From Liolophura sinensis (taxonomy: Eukaryota > Mollusca > Polyplacophora > Chitonida > Chitonidae), in NCBI RefSeq assembly GCF_032854445.1, contig NC_088305.1, positions 2,797,001 to 2,861,000 of the forward strand: a stretch of DNA of 64,000 nucleotides. The letters are read 5' to 3'. This document shows positions 45,413-58,172 of the stretch, piece by piece. Under the pieces are notes generated by a model. It searched no databases and had not been told where the DNA came from. It was given only the letters and a program-made list of their open reading frames with translations. The stretch's first letter is position 1; each line of letters opens with the position of its first letter. Made by a program: the position numbers and the translations under genes.

Positions 45413-46693
45413 CTACTGGAGCGTCTAACACTTTAGTGGGATTTCCAGATTCAGTTAGGTGTCATATCTAAGACTGGCATATCAACAATCCTTATCATAA
45501 TCGACACAATGTCACTGTACACTGTCACTGTGACCATGGTGTCATGCCTGATGTCACAAACATGACGTTCGAATGAGGCGGCACTAAATACAAGATGGGA
45601 GCAGCCTACAGCATGTAGACATAGTATTACTGGTCATCGATATATATTGTGGTAATCCGTGTCCTTTCTGCTATAATCTATACGTCTTTGATATCGTACG
45701 TATATTTGATGCGGAACTAGCGTAAAATGACGCGGTGACTGTTGTTTTTCAAATTGTCTTTATATCGCGTCTTTTCGGCCATTGAATCTCCATGCCTGTT
45801 TACGGAAGGGCTGAGATAACGTTAATACACTCTTGCCATCTACTTGTTATGTAATTATTCCTTGCCTTCCATTGACCGTAGATTTATTCTGGCGCCGTAG
45901 TCTCCAAGCGTTAACCCTGTGACATGACCCACAATTCGGACGCACTTAAGCACGTAACCCTTTGGATCACAACGCTTTACCATTTTCTACCCACCGATAC
46001 AATTTCCATAATCACTCATAATCGTTAGATCACAAAATCGGTGTTTTATGCAGCATCGGCGCTTACTGAGAGTGTTGAATAGGAAGGGCGGCTGGCCTGG
46101 TCTCTGGCGATGGAAAAGAACGGCGTTCGCTAAGTTTTGACATGGACGAAACATTTCCCGGTAGACGCGTGTGAAACTCCCATCAAAATGAGCGGCTGTT
46201 TTTTTTTATCGCTCGACGATTTCTCTGTCGATTGATGAATTATGAATTACACCACAGGCCGAATGTGCTCGGGTCAATATTGTAGACACCATCCTTCCTT
46301 ATCTGTTCCCTCTCCCCCTCCAACTGGGACCGTAGCCCCATCTCTTTCCCTTCCCTCCACACACACTCGCGCGGACGAGCAGATCCGAGCCGTCACCAGG
46401 ATGGGTCCCCGAGGCTAGCTGGAAGTCATCACACGGTCAAATGAGCCATGAGACGTGTAAACACCCGGAGTTTAGGCCAAATCGAGCGCCTCGCCAGTCA
46501 TACGCCTGAAGGGCTTGTAGACGAAGGGATAATGATCTGTAAGCAATGCCTTTACTCGATCTAATGTATGTAAGACCGCAGGGCGTGGGCGCTGTGTATC
46601 TGTATATAAATATAGTTGTATCCGTATACTCACATGTGTATACTTTGCGCAAGAGTACTTGCGCATATGTCAAAAAAGTCTTCTTCTTCAAGA
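45413..46693. other. Unassigned non-coding sequence
   Basis: No gene was recognised. 46060-46440 is locally richer in GC. The 84-codon minus frame at 46437-46691 shows no domain I recognise. Confidence 0.45.
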
Positions 46694-46995
46694 CAGAGTG
46701 TGGCTCAATGATAAAATTGCGAGATCACAACCTCGCGTCACACGAGGTGTGGGTTCAACCCTAGCCATGGTCAAGGAAGTCCTAGATTCACTATCTGTTA
46801 GTTGTTAGTGATAGTAAGCCTTTCGATTTGCCCAGACTAACGCCTGACTTGGTTTGCAAGCCTGTACGTTTCAAACGCAAAATATCAGGGGTCGGTAGTT
46901 CACTTCTGGTAATGCAATCTCCGCCATCGTATAAGTGAAAATGCAAAACTGTGGCGTGAAATGGCCATAATAAATGACTAGCTAATAAACAAATG
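46694..46995 (+). mobile_element. S1b SINE, full length
   Basis: tRNA-like head with A box gtggctcaatgataaaatt and B box gggttcaaccct about 40 bp apart. The body is unlike S1 (gacttggtttgcaagcctg). The 3' domain is S1-like (ccgccatcgtataagtgaaa, gtggcgtgaaatggc) with an aat-rich end. Overall plan matches the copy at 9709 (minus) though sequence is diverged. Confidence 0.75.
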
Positions 46996-47187
46996 AATCC
47001 TTGTCTCAACTACACGATAATGGAGACAAATTCCTCCGTCTCCGTCTCCAATACAATATTTATCAACTGTAATGTACTTTAAAGAGCTAAATATTATTCA
47101 TGCTGTAGCCCTTCATATTGTACCTGCTGGTTGTCTAAGCATCCCCAAGATCTGGCCCTCCTTGATTGTGATAAAATGAAAAAAAGA

Positions 47188-47276
47188 CCCAATTTTACCG
47201 TTACAGGTGACCATTTGCCACCTAACACACTTTGCACGTGTCGGTGGTTTTACTGTCTATTCTGTTGTCTTTTATA
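47188..47276 (+). mobile_element. Family A fragment, right part
   Basis: Contains ttttaccgttacaggtgacc, atttgccacctaacacac and ggtggttttactgtctattc. Left half absent. Confidence 0.7.
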
Positions 47277-47344
47277 TTTATAGTATTATATTGAGCTGTG
47301 CAACTTCAACTTGGTGCCGTTGGGATGGTGCCAAACTTAAATCA

Positions 47345-47566
47345 GGGGTCTCCGTGGCCAAGGAGGTTAGCAAGCCAGCGCGGCGCAATGACCCAGAAGC
47401 TTCTCACCAACGCAGCCGGTGTGAGTTCAAGTCCAGCTCATGCTGGCCTCCTCTCCTGCCGAACGTGGGAAAGCCTGCCAGCAACATGCGGGTTGTTGTG
47501 GGTTCGTCGTATAAGTGAAATATTCCTGAATGCGGCGTAAAACACCTATCAAATGAATAAATAAAT
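47345..47566 (+). mobile_element. S1 SINE with internal deletion
   Basis: Head ggggtctccgtggccaagg, gttagcaagccagcgcggcg, B box gagttcaagtccagc, gccagcaacatgcgggttg, then a jump to gtcgtataagtgaaatattc and the tail. About 50 bp around the accgggcagagc region is missing. An 8 bp word, ttaaatca, flanks both ends (about 47337 and 47567), a possible short target-site duplication. Confidence 0.93.
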
Positions 47567-49329
47567 TTAAATCACAGTGTAGCTACTATTGGCAATCAGC
47601 CCAGAAATTGTAAGCACTGCGTCATTTTCAGCAAAAAACGAGCATCAGTTTTTCAATAAAAGCCTAAACCATCTCACAGGTATGGTGGAAAGACAGTATC
47701 TGGGCTACATTTGAGTTAAAAGGCAAGAACGATGACCTGTTTATGCTGGTGATGTTGTATATGTTTCAAAAACCCTCTGTACACCTCGGTGACATCAAAT
47801 ACTACTGCGGTCTTGAACAATACTTCTATCATGAATATTTGTTGCAAACCTTTCTCTGCGAATTTCTGGAGGAATGCTGCGAATAGTGTGGATTTGCTCC
47901 AGTGTTGTGCAAACACTCACCTACACTACTGTGTGTTACAAGTGACGATATTCAGAGGACTACGTTTTAAATGCCAAGCAGTGTGCCAGTGATACTCCAT
48001 CGACCAATACTTTCTTGCTCTAGTTTCAAAATTGCATCACTCTGTGGTATGGAGGGATTAAGGACTCCAGCTTCCATGCCAGAATTACATCCAATTTCGC
48101 TTAATTCTGGTTAGGGGAATAAAAGAAGGGCATTTATTTTATCAGCTGTAGCGATACGATACTATTACTGTCCAACATCTTGTGGAATTCAAGCTGAAGA
48201 GTACATTGCCATCTTGGCTGGAGAATCAATACATGGATAGTGTCCACATTTCCGTTAAGATGCCCGCCTTTCTCCATTACGTCAGCAAAACGGCACAGAA
48301 GATCAGATGTACTGTACACGACTGACGTGACCCTATGTGAGACTGTACACGATTGTTTCACGAAAAGTACACAAGATGACTGGTCATGAGAAATAACCTG
48401 CTTCCGTGTTTGAGACCTTTAATGTAAGGATAGGCCCTCTAGCTGGATTATTCCATTAAAGCGTTAATATCATTGCATCGAATTGGCCTATGACTCATGA
48501 GGTCGTTGGCTCGAATCCAGCTCTCATCAGTTTTGTCTGCGGTGGGAGATCGACCGAAGTGCCTTGAGGAGCGCAACTGGTTTTCTCTTACACACCCATC
48601 AAATACATTTGTGAATAAAGTACTAAATATGAAAAAAATATTTTTCCATCTGGACGATAGGTCTGACATTGGAATAGCACTAGTACAGCATGATAGGGTG
48701 TCCCAAGTCTGTAATCGCAAACCGCAAGTCCAAAACAACTAAAACACGTTTCCTAAGACATGTATAAGAAATAATACATGAATAGCAAATACCGCCGCTA
48801 ACATGTAAGACAAAAGCAATCAGTTTTCCTCAGTTATGCATGGTCGAATACAAATATAAGTGTATAAGCCGAGGTTCTTTTTGAAATCACCATGTTCTGG
48901 TAACCAACTGGTATAGCACATGTTTTGTCACACAACGGCATTTTTTAAGTCATAGACAGTCAACTCTATCTAAATGCCGGTAGGGATCCACCATTGTAAA
49001 ATCCCCCGTTTATCCAGTGAATAATAGATTACACACCTGACACTTATTTGTCGTATGCCTTGAGAAATTTCATCATTAAGGCCAAGGATTAAATAAATCT
49101 ATTTTCTTGATCGATGTGTTTTTTTAAAATCATTATCATTGTCTGGTTCAGAACTGACGTAGGTAGAATATCAAGGATGTTTTGTCAACATTATTGATGA
49201 CTGATGGCTCATTACCTCATGCATGTACAAAGACAGCGTGGATAAACCGTTACTAACTTTTTAATTAGCACGCAGGAACACTACATGGCTGTTTACAAAC
49301 GTAAAGACGTTTAAAGACGTACGCCATAG
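47567..49329. other. Unassigned sequence with a tRNA-like remnant
   Basis: At about 48475-48535 a SINE-head-like piece has a B-box-like word (ggctcgaatccagc). No complete tRNA or SINE body follows. The rest is unrecognised. Confidence 0.45.
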
Positions 49330-49385
49330 CGAGTGATTGGAGAATAAAACCGGTAAAATATGGCCTCTTGTCAGTTTACCTCATG
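49330..49385 (-). mobile_element. Family A fragment
   Basis: Contains ccggtaaaatatggcctctt and gtcagtttacctcatgg only. Confidence 0.6.
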
Positions 49386-51226
49386 GAAAGCCATACTCAA
49401 GACTGTATGAACAGGGATTAACGCCTCTTGGATAAGTTTCGTGGAGTGACCACGGTATAAAGCTGCAGGCCTCTGGCAAATTACAAACTTTCTTATGTGA
49501 ACGGTACCGACTTGCCAGCCTTATTGATGGAGGACAAGTGGTATCCAACGAACACAAGACTTAAGAATTGCGCAAATGCGTCACAAGCGGAACTATTTAC
49601 TGTCACTAAGACCCAATGAACAACTGTAACAATAAAAACGAGAAATTCTCGTTAGCCGAAACTGAATGCAACTGGAGCCGTGAGAAACTAGCTGAATCAT
49701 ATGGAATGATATGCTTGCTAATATCCTGATAAAAGCCACATGTTTGTAATTTGCTGTATTATATCTACTAAAAATGTCTGGGAAGCATTTTTACTTATGA
49801 TTGATTAGCAGTGTTAGCGATTCAAATCGACAGTTATCTGCATAATCGAAAGCTACTTTATTAAAATCTTTTAGTTAGCGGCTCCTGTGTATACAAAAAG
49901 TGAAAGGAACCCAAAAAGTCTGATATGAGTCATAAAAGTTTGACCTTGTAGTGAGTTGCGTTTGTGCAATGGAAAACCTTTTCCGTTTAGCGAGAAAATA
50001 CGATTACTGATTGTAATCAAAGAATGTACCCATGCTTTAGCAGTAATAAAAATATTTTATGGTTTGAAATGAGAAACATTTGGTCTGTAGTCGGATATTT
50101 ATTTATTTATTTGATTTGTCGTTTTGTCGTGCTAAAGAATGTTCGGTTCAGGTCAGATAAATGAACGAAACTTGGATAGATCCGCTTAAAAACTACAAAT
50201 CTTTGTAAGACAAGTGTTTTTCGCAAACTTGCAATCGCGGACCGAATCGAGAAATATACACTGGTAATGCTGCAAGACGCATGTGTAAACTTAGATTCGT
50301 AGTAAGACTATCAAAGAGCTCAGCTGTAGGAGACACATGAATGGCAAACTTCAGCTCAATACATAAAGTACTGAAGTAGTGAATTTAAGGTCATTAATAT
50401 GCAAATGGAATATTTCGCCCCTTCGTCTCATTGTGCATTATATGCATGTAAAACTTTGCCTCAATAGATTCACTACTTGTCTGAGAAACTACCCCTAGCA
50501 TTTACCATAACCATGCTTCTAATACACATTTCACTAAGTCATAAGTTTGTAACTCACGGTATTTAAGACACACACACCCTTCGCGTTATTGTGCCCTACT
50601 TTTGTGAAAACCCTGAACTCATTATATGCAGTACTTCTGGAGACACCAAACCTAATCGGGACTTTACTTTCCCGATGCCGACGCTCGGGGTATGACATAA
50701 TCAACGTACTTTGTATAGGCTAGCTAAAAACAGCCAAGGTCCCGCGGGGATCATAGCACCTATAACGGGAAGAAAGCGTGACGAGGGCATTAGCAAACTC
50801 TAGTGAAGTGTGGGGGACGTATAATCAGGTTAACTACTGCACATGTAAATGTAATCTATTAACGATGCTTAGCTTTGCGGTATACGTGAGAAGATATGTA
50901 TTCCAGTGTATTTCAAGAACTGAATATGTCTCAGTATTAAGTAAAAAAATATATCCTGCGGTTGCTTTTATCAGCAACCTCAAAAATATCTTAACAATAT
51001 TGTGACTTTAACACATCAGAAATTGAATACAATTCAGGAGGTTTCTCTCATAAAGTGAATCTATAAACTGTTAGAATGACGACGACCATGGCACTGCCGC
51101 AGGTTTATTGAAGATTTGTATGCGACTATTCGCTGTTATATTATATAATGAAGGCTTCCAAATGTCTTACTTTTGTATATGATGTGTTAGAAATTGTTAC
51201 ATGAAACTGACAATGCAGTCAAAGAC
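49386..51226. other. Unassigned sequence with an S1 tail fragment
   Basis: A truncated S1 tail, minus orientation, is visible at about 50096-50142 (tatttatttatttatttgat, cgttttgtcgtgctaaag). No gene or other repeat was recognised. Confidence 0.5.
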
Positions 51227-51470
51227 CTACTGCATAAAGAGTAAAGCCAGAGCAACGACGAGTGTGATAATTGGCAAATGCTCACACGTAACCGGTGAAA
51301 TACAGCCTCTTGTATATTTACCTCAGTTAGGTTTTTATTGTGACTGTTCATGTCAATGCTGAAATAGTAGCAAATTACACGCCCCATAGCACTATGGCTT
51401 ACGTAAAATTTGGTAAAACAAATCAAACAAAAGCTGCACAAGTATATGTAAAAAGTGACCTTAGTTACAT
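51227..51470 (-). mobile_element. Family A dispersed repeat
   Basis: Inverted landmarks: ctgcataaagagtaaagcc, agagcaacgacgagtgtgat, tcacacgtaaccggtgaaat, acctcagttaggtttttatt, gtagcaaattacacgcccc and catagcactatggcttacg. The section ataattggcaaatgctcac to ggtgaaatac is nearly the same as the 75 bp satellite unit. Confidence 0.82.
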
Positions 51471-52373
51471 AGAGGCTTTACATTCGAGGAAGAATTCAGT
51501 CATTGAACATCAGTGTTTTCCATTCTTCTACTATTGAAACTCATCGTTAATTCAGGAAGCAAAGGCAAACACTGTAGGATCTTCGTGGTTTGTTAATTAT
51601 ACTCAAGGAACGTCAACTTTACGCCTGAACGTCGGAACTGAATTCTGGTTTGACTATAACGCTTGGGTGATCAGCCGTCTTAAATTCTCGTTGAATTTGA
51701 TTCAGATCAGGGGTGTACGGTCCCAATCCAATCTAGAATCTCTTCCGTTGGAGCTGTGATGGGCAATAAAAACATTACAAGATTCGCGTTATCCCATGGG
51801 AGCAAAGTACGAGCCTCAATCACGGAGTTCCGCTCCGCGAGTCGTGCCCTGAGTCTGACGAATGCTGTTGGAAGGAGCCAGGAGTCTCATAACTGGAACT
51901 TGACTCAATTGAGCGAATGTGATCAAATAAAGTTTTTGGGGATGGGAAAAGCCACGCAGGACGAACTATGTGATGTTTTGGAGATATATCACTGGCTCAA
52001 TAGCTGTATCAACACACGACGCCAGCATCAGGGGGTTTTTTTTAGGGATGTTATTAGATGATTATTATTTTCTGGGGTCATATTGAACCGTCAATTATGT
52101 CCGTGGATTATTTTCTCACTATTTCATATCTACTTTTGTTTGTTTCTATGTTTTCGTGTTCTTATTTAAAGCCCTTCTTTGCCTTTCTTTGTACGTGAGA
52201 TATTATGCTGGAAGACAGTTTATTATCAAACTGAGGTAGATAGGTAAGGTCACGGCAGCTTTTCATACAGCCCATTCACCATTTGTTACTCTTGAAAATG
52301 TTAAGATGTAAAGGATGGTAAAGATTTTAGGTTTGAAATTTGGTACATTCGCATATTGTGCCAAGCACTTCTA
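51471..52373. other. Unassigned non-coding sequence
   Basis: A 101-codon open frame at 51756-52061 resembles no family I know and is not called. No repeats were recognised. Confidence 0.5.
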
Positions 52374-52437
52374 AGTCCCACCTTGTTTAGTACGACGTTA
52401 AACCCCAAGCACTCACTCACTCACTCCCAGTCCCACG
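52374..52437 (+). mobile_element. 5'-truncated S2/S3 tail with a short duplication
   Basis: Only about 48 bp of the element remains (ttagtacgacgttaaacccc, aagcactcactcactcact). The word agtcccac occurs immediately on both sides (52374-52381 and 52430-52437). It cannot be assigned to S2 rather than S3 because they share this end. Confidence 0.8.
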
Positions 52438-52844
52438 TTATTTTTTCAGCCCTATTGTTACCATCTGTAAGATGTTTGAAAGGCAAGTATTTTACAGTAT
52501 CCATTTATAATTCGAACTCCAGTTAACCCGTGGGTGCAAGGGTTTTTTTATTTCATTGAAGGTATACATTCTTGAAAACGTATGAGTTTAAGTCACCTAA
52601 CAAGCCATCGAAGCCGGTGCGTACATTGAAGGTATATATTTTTAAAACCGTTAAGAATGGATGGGTTTGATGTACGGTGTAAAGATGAAATGAGAGGATT
52701 GTGTACATGTAAATTTCATCATTTTGCTGCAATTACAATAGCCTGGGTTCTCAATGGTTCCAGCCTGGTTATGAATCTGTACAATATTAGATAACACATA
52801 AAGTTTGAGGTAAGTTTTCAGTTTAGAAATAAAATTATCTCAGG
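52438..52844. other. Unassigned spacer
   Basis: A word near 52558 (cattgaaggtatacattctt) recurs at about 52626 in a diverged form, suggesting a small local duplication. Otherwise nothing was recognised. Confidence 0.45.
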
Positions 52845-54030
52845 TTGACCGAAATAATCAGTCATTCAGCCAATCACTCAACCAGCTATCAAGTCAGCCA
52901 TCAGTTGTTCTGCCAATCAGCCGGTCAGTCAGTCACTCAGCCAGTCACTCAGTCAATCACTCAGCCAGCTATCGTCAGCCATGAGTTGTTCTGCCAATCA
53001 GCCGGTCAGTCAGCCACTCAGCCAGTCACTTAGCTAGATATCGTCAGCCATGAGTTGTTCTGCCAATCAGCCGGTCAGTCAGCCACTCAGCCAGTCACTT
53101 AGCTAGCTATCGTCAGCCATGAGTTGTTCTGCCAATCAGCCGGTCAGTCAGTCACTCAGTCAGTCACTCAGCCAGTCACTCAGCCAGCTATCGTCAGTCA
53201 TGAGTTGTTCTGCCAATCAGCCGGTCAGTCAATCACTCAGCCAGTCACTCAGCTAGCTATCGTCAGTCATCAGTTGTTCTGCCAATCAGCCGGTCAGTCA
53301 GTCAGTCACTCAGCCAGTCACTCAGTCAGCTTTCGTCAGACATCAGTTGTTCTGCCACTCAGTCAGTTACTCATTCCGTCACCTAGTCAGTCAACCAGCC
53401 AGCTATCAATCAGCCATCAGTTATTCTACCAATCAGCCGGTCACTCAGTCAGTCATTCAGTCAGTCACTCAGCCAGCTATTAAGTCAGCCATCAGTTGTT
53501 CTGCCACTCAGTCAGTTACTCATTCCGTCACTTAGTCAGTCAACCAGTCAGCTACCAAGTCAGCCATCAGTTATTCTACCAATCAGCCGGTCAGTCAGTC
53601 AGCCAGTCTGTCACTCAGCCAGCTATCAAGTCAGCCATCAGTTGTTCTGCCAATCAGTCACTCAGTCAGTCACTCAGCTAGCTATCAAGTCAGTCATCAG
53701 TTGTTCTGCCAATCAGCCGGTCAGTCAGTCAGTCACTCTGCCAGTCACTCAGTCAGTTATCGTCTGCCATCAGTTGTTCTTCCACTCAGTTAGGTACTCA
53801 TTCGTTCACTCACTCAGTCACTCAGTCAGTTACTCACTCAGTCAGTCTAACAACCAGCTATCAAGTCAGTCATCAGTTGTTCTGCCACTCAGCCAGTTAC
53901 TCATTCGGTTACTCAGTCAGTCACTCAGCCAATTACTTATTCGGTCACTCAGTCAATCAACCAGCTAGCTATCAAGTCAGTCATAAATTGCTCTGCCAAT
54001 CAGTCAGATTTTCAGTCAGATTTTCAGCCA
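52845..54030. repeat. CAGT/CACT-based array with nested higher-order units
   Basis: The basic 4 bp words cagt, cagc and cact are grouped into longer units. A marker phrase, cagttgttctgccaatcag, recurs about 12 times at spacings of mostly 69, 73 and 81 bp. Right of 53340 a second marker (cactcagtcagttactcatt) defines a longer alternating unit. Open frames rich in Ser, Gln and Val up to 119 codons are artefacts. Confidence 0.94.
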
Positions 54031-54917
54031 TTGTGTCAGGATACATATACGTGTCCGTCCTTATCGGACAAACAAACAATCTAGGTCAGAAAATTACAAA
54101 TATGAGTCCGCCAGTTATCTAAACGTCAGCAAGTTTGTTCAAGTAATTTGCAAAAAGGCTGTATAATAAATACCGCTTGCTATTTCTTCATTTTTACGAA
54201 ATCGATTTTCGGATATCTTTGCAACTAACCCCAATTTGTCTCAAAAGTTGTCAGCAATATCTGATAGAGGATCACTTGAAGTAATGATGGTCTTACACCG
54301 TACAGGGTCAGTGTCATTTCCCATGTCAAAAAATTTAAGAGGTCTCAACTTTTCAAGTGATGTTTTAGAGCAAAAAAAGACAAAGATTTGAAAACTTCAC
54401 AGTGTTTACTCAAAACGAGGAGTCAAAATAACCAGGCGGTGAAGAATTGTCCTTGTTGGGCAGGGAGGAGGGGGAGCAACTATTCTAATGCCTGTCAGCT
54501 CTGGTCTAAAAACCATTAAGCTAACCCTCGGTCTTGATAAGTCTTGATCACCTTACAACGATCCCGTAGGAACAAGAAGGCGACAGTTTTGCCGGATAAT
54601 GATTTCCGTGGATGGCACATGTGCCACTTAAGTCTCTGCCAGGGAAAGATTTCAACGGAAAACGTCCGGTTTTATTGGCCTTACACAGAAGGTCAACTGT
54701 GCTGCGTAGGACAAACGGCGGTCCCCGACCGCCGCTCCGGGGGTTCTTGGGCGTAGTGCTAATAGCTGAGAATCTCACAAGGAATGATGCTGGCCCCACG
54801 AGACGCGTGAGTTGGCCAGCGATAGAGTTCCAACAAGGCTCGCAGGCTATATACTAACATGGAACACGATTTTAACAAGACAGATTCAACTGATTCGCAC
54901 ACCTTGCGTCTTTTCCA
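54031..54917. other. Unassigned non-coding sequence
   Basis: 54544-54860 is GC-richer with open frames on both strands (up to 83 codons) and a small inverted word pair (gcggtccccgaccgc). I recognise no protein in it. Confidence 0.45.
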
Positions 54918-55075
54918 CCATCATTGAAAACTGTTGACTGCTTCTCTCTGCATGATTTCCGCCCTATTTTCGTATGTTATATACCGTCTTAGTTCTTGGC
55001 TGGCTTATGTTATAAGTCGTTTTGGCTATTGGCCTTGAGATAATGTTTTGGTTGACGGGTGGCATACGACTGTCC
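54918..55075 (+). mobile_element. Family B fragment, right half
   Basis: Contains accatcattgaaaactgttg, actgcttctctctgcatga, ccgccctattttcgtatg, ttggttgacgggtggcatac. Left end absent. Confidence 0.75.
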
Positions 55076-55311
55076 ATTTCGTCGCACAGATTCGATTCTA
55101 CTGGACGGCATAGACTTTTCAGATATCCCGTGTCTGACACGGATTTTAGTTTAAATGATGAGAAAGGAATTGAAGGGCATGTTTAAAAACTTCATCAGGA
55201 AAGTAACTCACAATGTTGACATATTAGTAATACTTTATATCCTAACCAGACATATCCAGACCAGACTATCTAAATATTACAATTTATGTTTACTTAGATT
55301 TGCTTAAACCT

Positions 55312-55795
55312 CTTATGTCGACACTGGTGTCGCCACTCTGGTCGTATTTTACTTGCGCTAGTATGTCGACACTGGTGTCGCCACTCTGGTCGTATTTTAC
55401 TTGCGCTCGTATGTCGACACTGGTGTCGCCACTCTGGTCGTATTTTACTTGCGCTAGTATGTCGACACTGGTGTCGCCACTCTGGTCGTATTTTACTTGC
55501 GCTCGTATGTCGACACTGGTGTCGCCACTCTGGTCGTATTTTACTTGCGCTCGTATGTCGACACTGTTGTCGCCTGTCTGGTCGTATTTTACTTATGCTC
55601 GTATGTCGACACTGGTGTCGCCACTCTGGTCGTATTTTACTTGTGCTCGTATGTCGACACTGGTGTCGCCACTCTGGTCGTATTCTACTCGCGCTCCTAT
55701 GTCGATACTGGTGTCGCCACTCTGGTCGTATTTTACTTATGCTTGTATGTCGCCACTGATGTCGTCACTGATGTCGACACAGGTGTCGTCACTCT
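55312..55795. repeat. 48 bp tandem array (about 10 copies)
   Basis: The unit is atgtcgacactggtgtcgcc, actctggtcgtattttactt, gcgctcgt; period 48 bp. Copies 1-5 alternate a gctagt / gctcgt ending, and later copies carry more changes. The period is 16 codons, giving a 189-codon plus-strand open frame with no other sign of coding. Each unit holds a gtcgac palindrome. Confidence 0.95.
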
Positions 55796-57044
55796 GGTTT
55801 CACAGCAGTGTTTTGTATTCCACAATTCCTAACATCACTTGCTTATATTATATAACCATATGCATCTGATATGATCCTTGGTCTAGAGATAATTCTCCCA
55901 GGACCTAAGCGCTTTGACAAAATCCCTCGTCTGCCACATCTTCTTCAAGATACGCGCAAACTGTGTGATCCTCAGAGGTCAATAATTCAAAGTGATTTGG
56001 AGTCCTTATTGTTATCGGAGAGGTTTTCTGTCAGTTTGCACAATGTATACCACCTCCAAACATTGGTAACTCATTTTGTCAACAATGCCGGAAGCAAAAT
56101 CTTACACAAAACAATCATAATTTTGTTATGATTATGAAAACAATCATTTTTAGAGGCAGGCATCGGAAAATCACATTGCAAGGTAACTGAATAGGATTTT
56201 TGTTTTTGTACTTATGTGGGTTAAGAATCTTACACGACTTTCACCCGGATATCGATCTTACGGAATTACCACTTCCGTTACGGAATTTCCGTGTTTCCGA
56301 GTAGAATGTCAGACACGAAACGCATGTGTGGCTAAAAACTTACCACAGTGATTAGTGAACAAGTGCAATGAAACAAGTCACTCCCCCAAATCTATAAGTC
56401 GACAAAGCATGTCTTTAAGAGCTGGGTAAAAACTGAAGGATTACATTGCTCTGACGTATAAGACAACGGTTTTATGGCAGATAAAAACAAGAAGTCATCG
56501 TGATACGAAAATAAACTTGGAGTATTAAATGTGTCTTTTGCTTTAGAAGAAAACTGCAAAACATGACCTGACGAACGCCAGATTACAGAGAGCACAAAGA
56601 AAACGGAATAGTAAATTTGAAACTTATTTGGTTTTAAGCAAAGACTTCAGGATGTCATGCGCTGACTTTTCCGTCTCCCGGAAGTAATCATGTTGTAAAA
56701 GATTTTAGGTAACAATACCCGCCACACTTGTTGTGTGCTTGGTATTTGAAAACTTTCTTGTGTCGTGCCATAGGGATGATTCGGGAGATACTATAAAGGA
56801 GATATGTAGCAACATCACGTTACACATATCTAATTTTTTCATGGGCTTTCCAATAACAAAATTGTAAGGTTATTCTCATCTGTGTTTTCTCCCTGTTGTT
56901 GTGAACCTATATAACATCAACAGTGTGGTGTTAACCCTGAAAACATAGTGTTTAAGTATGTCCACGGATTTGAATGCATGTGAGCACCGGGATTCTTGAA
57001 CAACGTAGTGAACATAACCTTTCCTACAAACGAATGTATGTATC
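55796..57044. other. Unassigned non-coding sequence
   Basis: No gene or repeat was recognised. The 86-codon frame at 55871-56131 matches nothing I know. Confidence 0.45.
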
Positions 57045-57325
57045 TAGGCTTGGGTTTTAACCTCGTACGTAACAAATTGGCAGTCGTATGACGACGAGGA
57101 GTCATTAGGTGTGTTTACATATATTGTGTCTTCTTATGACAGGGCGAAGCCATGCCGAAAAACTGCTACCGTCACTGAAGTATGCCGAAGACACCAGACA
57201 TGACATTCCGCCACACTGTACTGAAACCGGGCCAACCAGTCATGTTTCCTCCTTCCCTAAACTCTCTGTGCTGAGCACCAAGCGAGGCAGCAGCAACTAC
57301 CCTTTTTAAAGTGTTTTGTATGACT
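57045..57325 (-). mobile_element. S2 SINE, head lost
   Basis: Starts with the inverted tail (ggcttgggttttaacctcg), then cagtcgtatgacgacgagga, gtcactgaagtatgccgaag, acaccagacatgacattcc and gaccaagcgaggcagc-like words. It ends at the ttttgtatgac equivalent, before the tRNA-like head. Confidence 0.87.
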
Positions 57326-57349
57326 TTGCTATGATACTATGACGCAAGG

Positions 57350-57416
57350 AGACACAATGTATGTACAAACACCTAATGACTCTTTGTCGTACATGAGTGA
57401 AAACTTGTACGACGTA
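57350..57416 (+). mobile_element. S2 tail fragment, inverted relative to its neighbour
   Basis: Contains cacctaatgactctttgtcg, tacatgagtgaaaacttgta, cgacgtacccc. It matches the plus-strand S2 3' region and lies only about 25 bp from the minus-strand copy, forming an inverted pair. Confidence 0.75.
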
Positions 57417-57564
57417 CCCCTACCCCCCCATCCCCCACAAGTATACCTATATCTACAAATAAAGTAATAAAACGAAAAATATGGCTTTAATATAGGGAAA
57501 AAATAGCACTCTTTTACGGAATAGATGGTATTAACATATCGGAAGATTTGCCGGACGTTTGTGT

Positions 57565-57690
57565 ATTTGGATAAATGGCGCTCGAGTAACGGAGTATATG
57601 GCGCTCATGCAACGGATGATATGGCGCTGATTAAGGGAATATATGGCACTCATTAAGGGAAGATATGGTACTCTGGTAATGAGAGAAATG
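57565..57690. repeat. Degenerate 23 bp minisatellite (about 5 copies)
   Basis: Repeats of atatggcgctcatgcaacgg-type units; the last two are decayed (gatatggtactctgg). Confidence 0.75.
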
Positions 57691-58172
57691 GCAGAAGTTA
57701 TATCAGGATTTATCACGTACCTTTGTCTGCTAAGTGCACGATACAAACCCAACCAGTATTTGTTACGTACTGGTATCTTCTGAGTTTTCCCACATCCTCC
57801 GAAAACACGAGACTACTTTTGCACTAACTGACCCCTTTTGCCTGTCAGTGTTGTTATGTTGTTATGTCATGCTGTTACCATGGTATCCAACATGGATGAC
57901 AGTGACAGCAACACAACCGATCAAACCAAACGAATGCATTCGACAAAAATGTAACAAAATCGTCCAAACCATCTGCACATTAAGTGTTATCGCCATTTTA
58001 CCTTGCCATCAACTATAGGAGAAAAGCTTCTCAGCCAATGAGAAAATCCATAACTCTGAAATCCATAATGAAGACTATGGCAAAAAATCTAACTTACCTG
58101 ACTGTTTAACAAACCATAGCCTAGTGCTAGTAAAACTACGTGTACCCGACTCCTTCATGCTGGTATAGCAGT
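57691..58172. other. Unassigned spacer
   Basis: No gene or repeat family was recognised. Confidence 0.5.

Noticed and set aside
46060-46440. CpG-island promoter
   Set aside because: Only modestly GC-richer than its surroundings; no exon or transcription signals follow.
55300-55869. 189-residue repeat protein
   Set aside because: 48 bp period keeps frame; the flanks do not continue as coding sequence.
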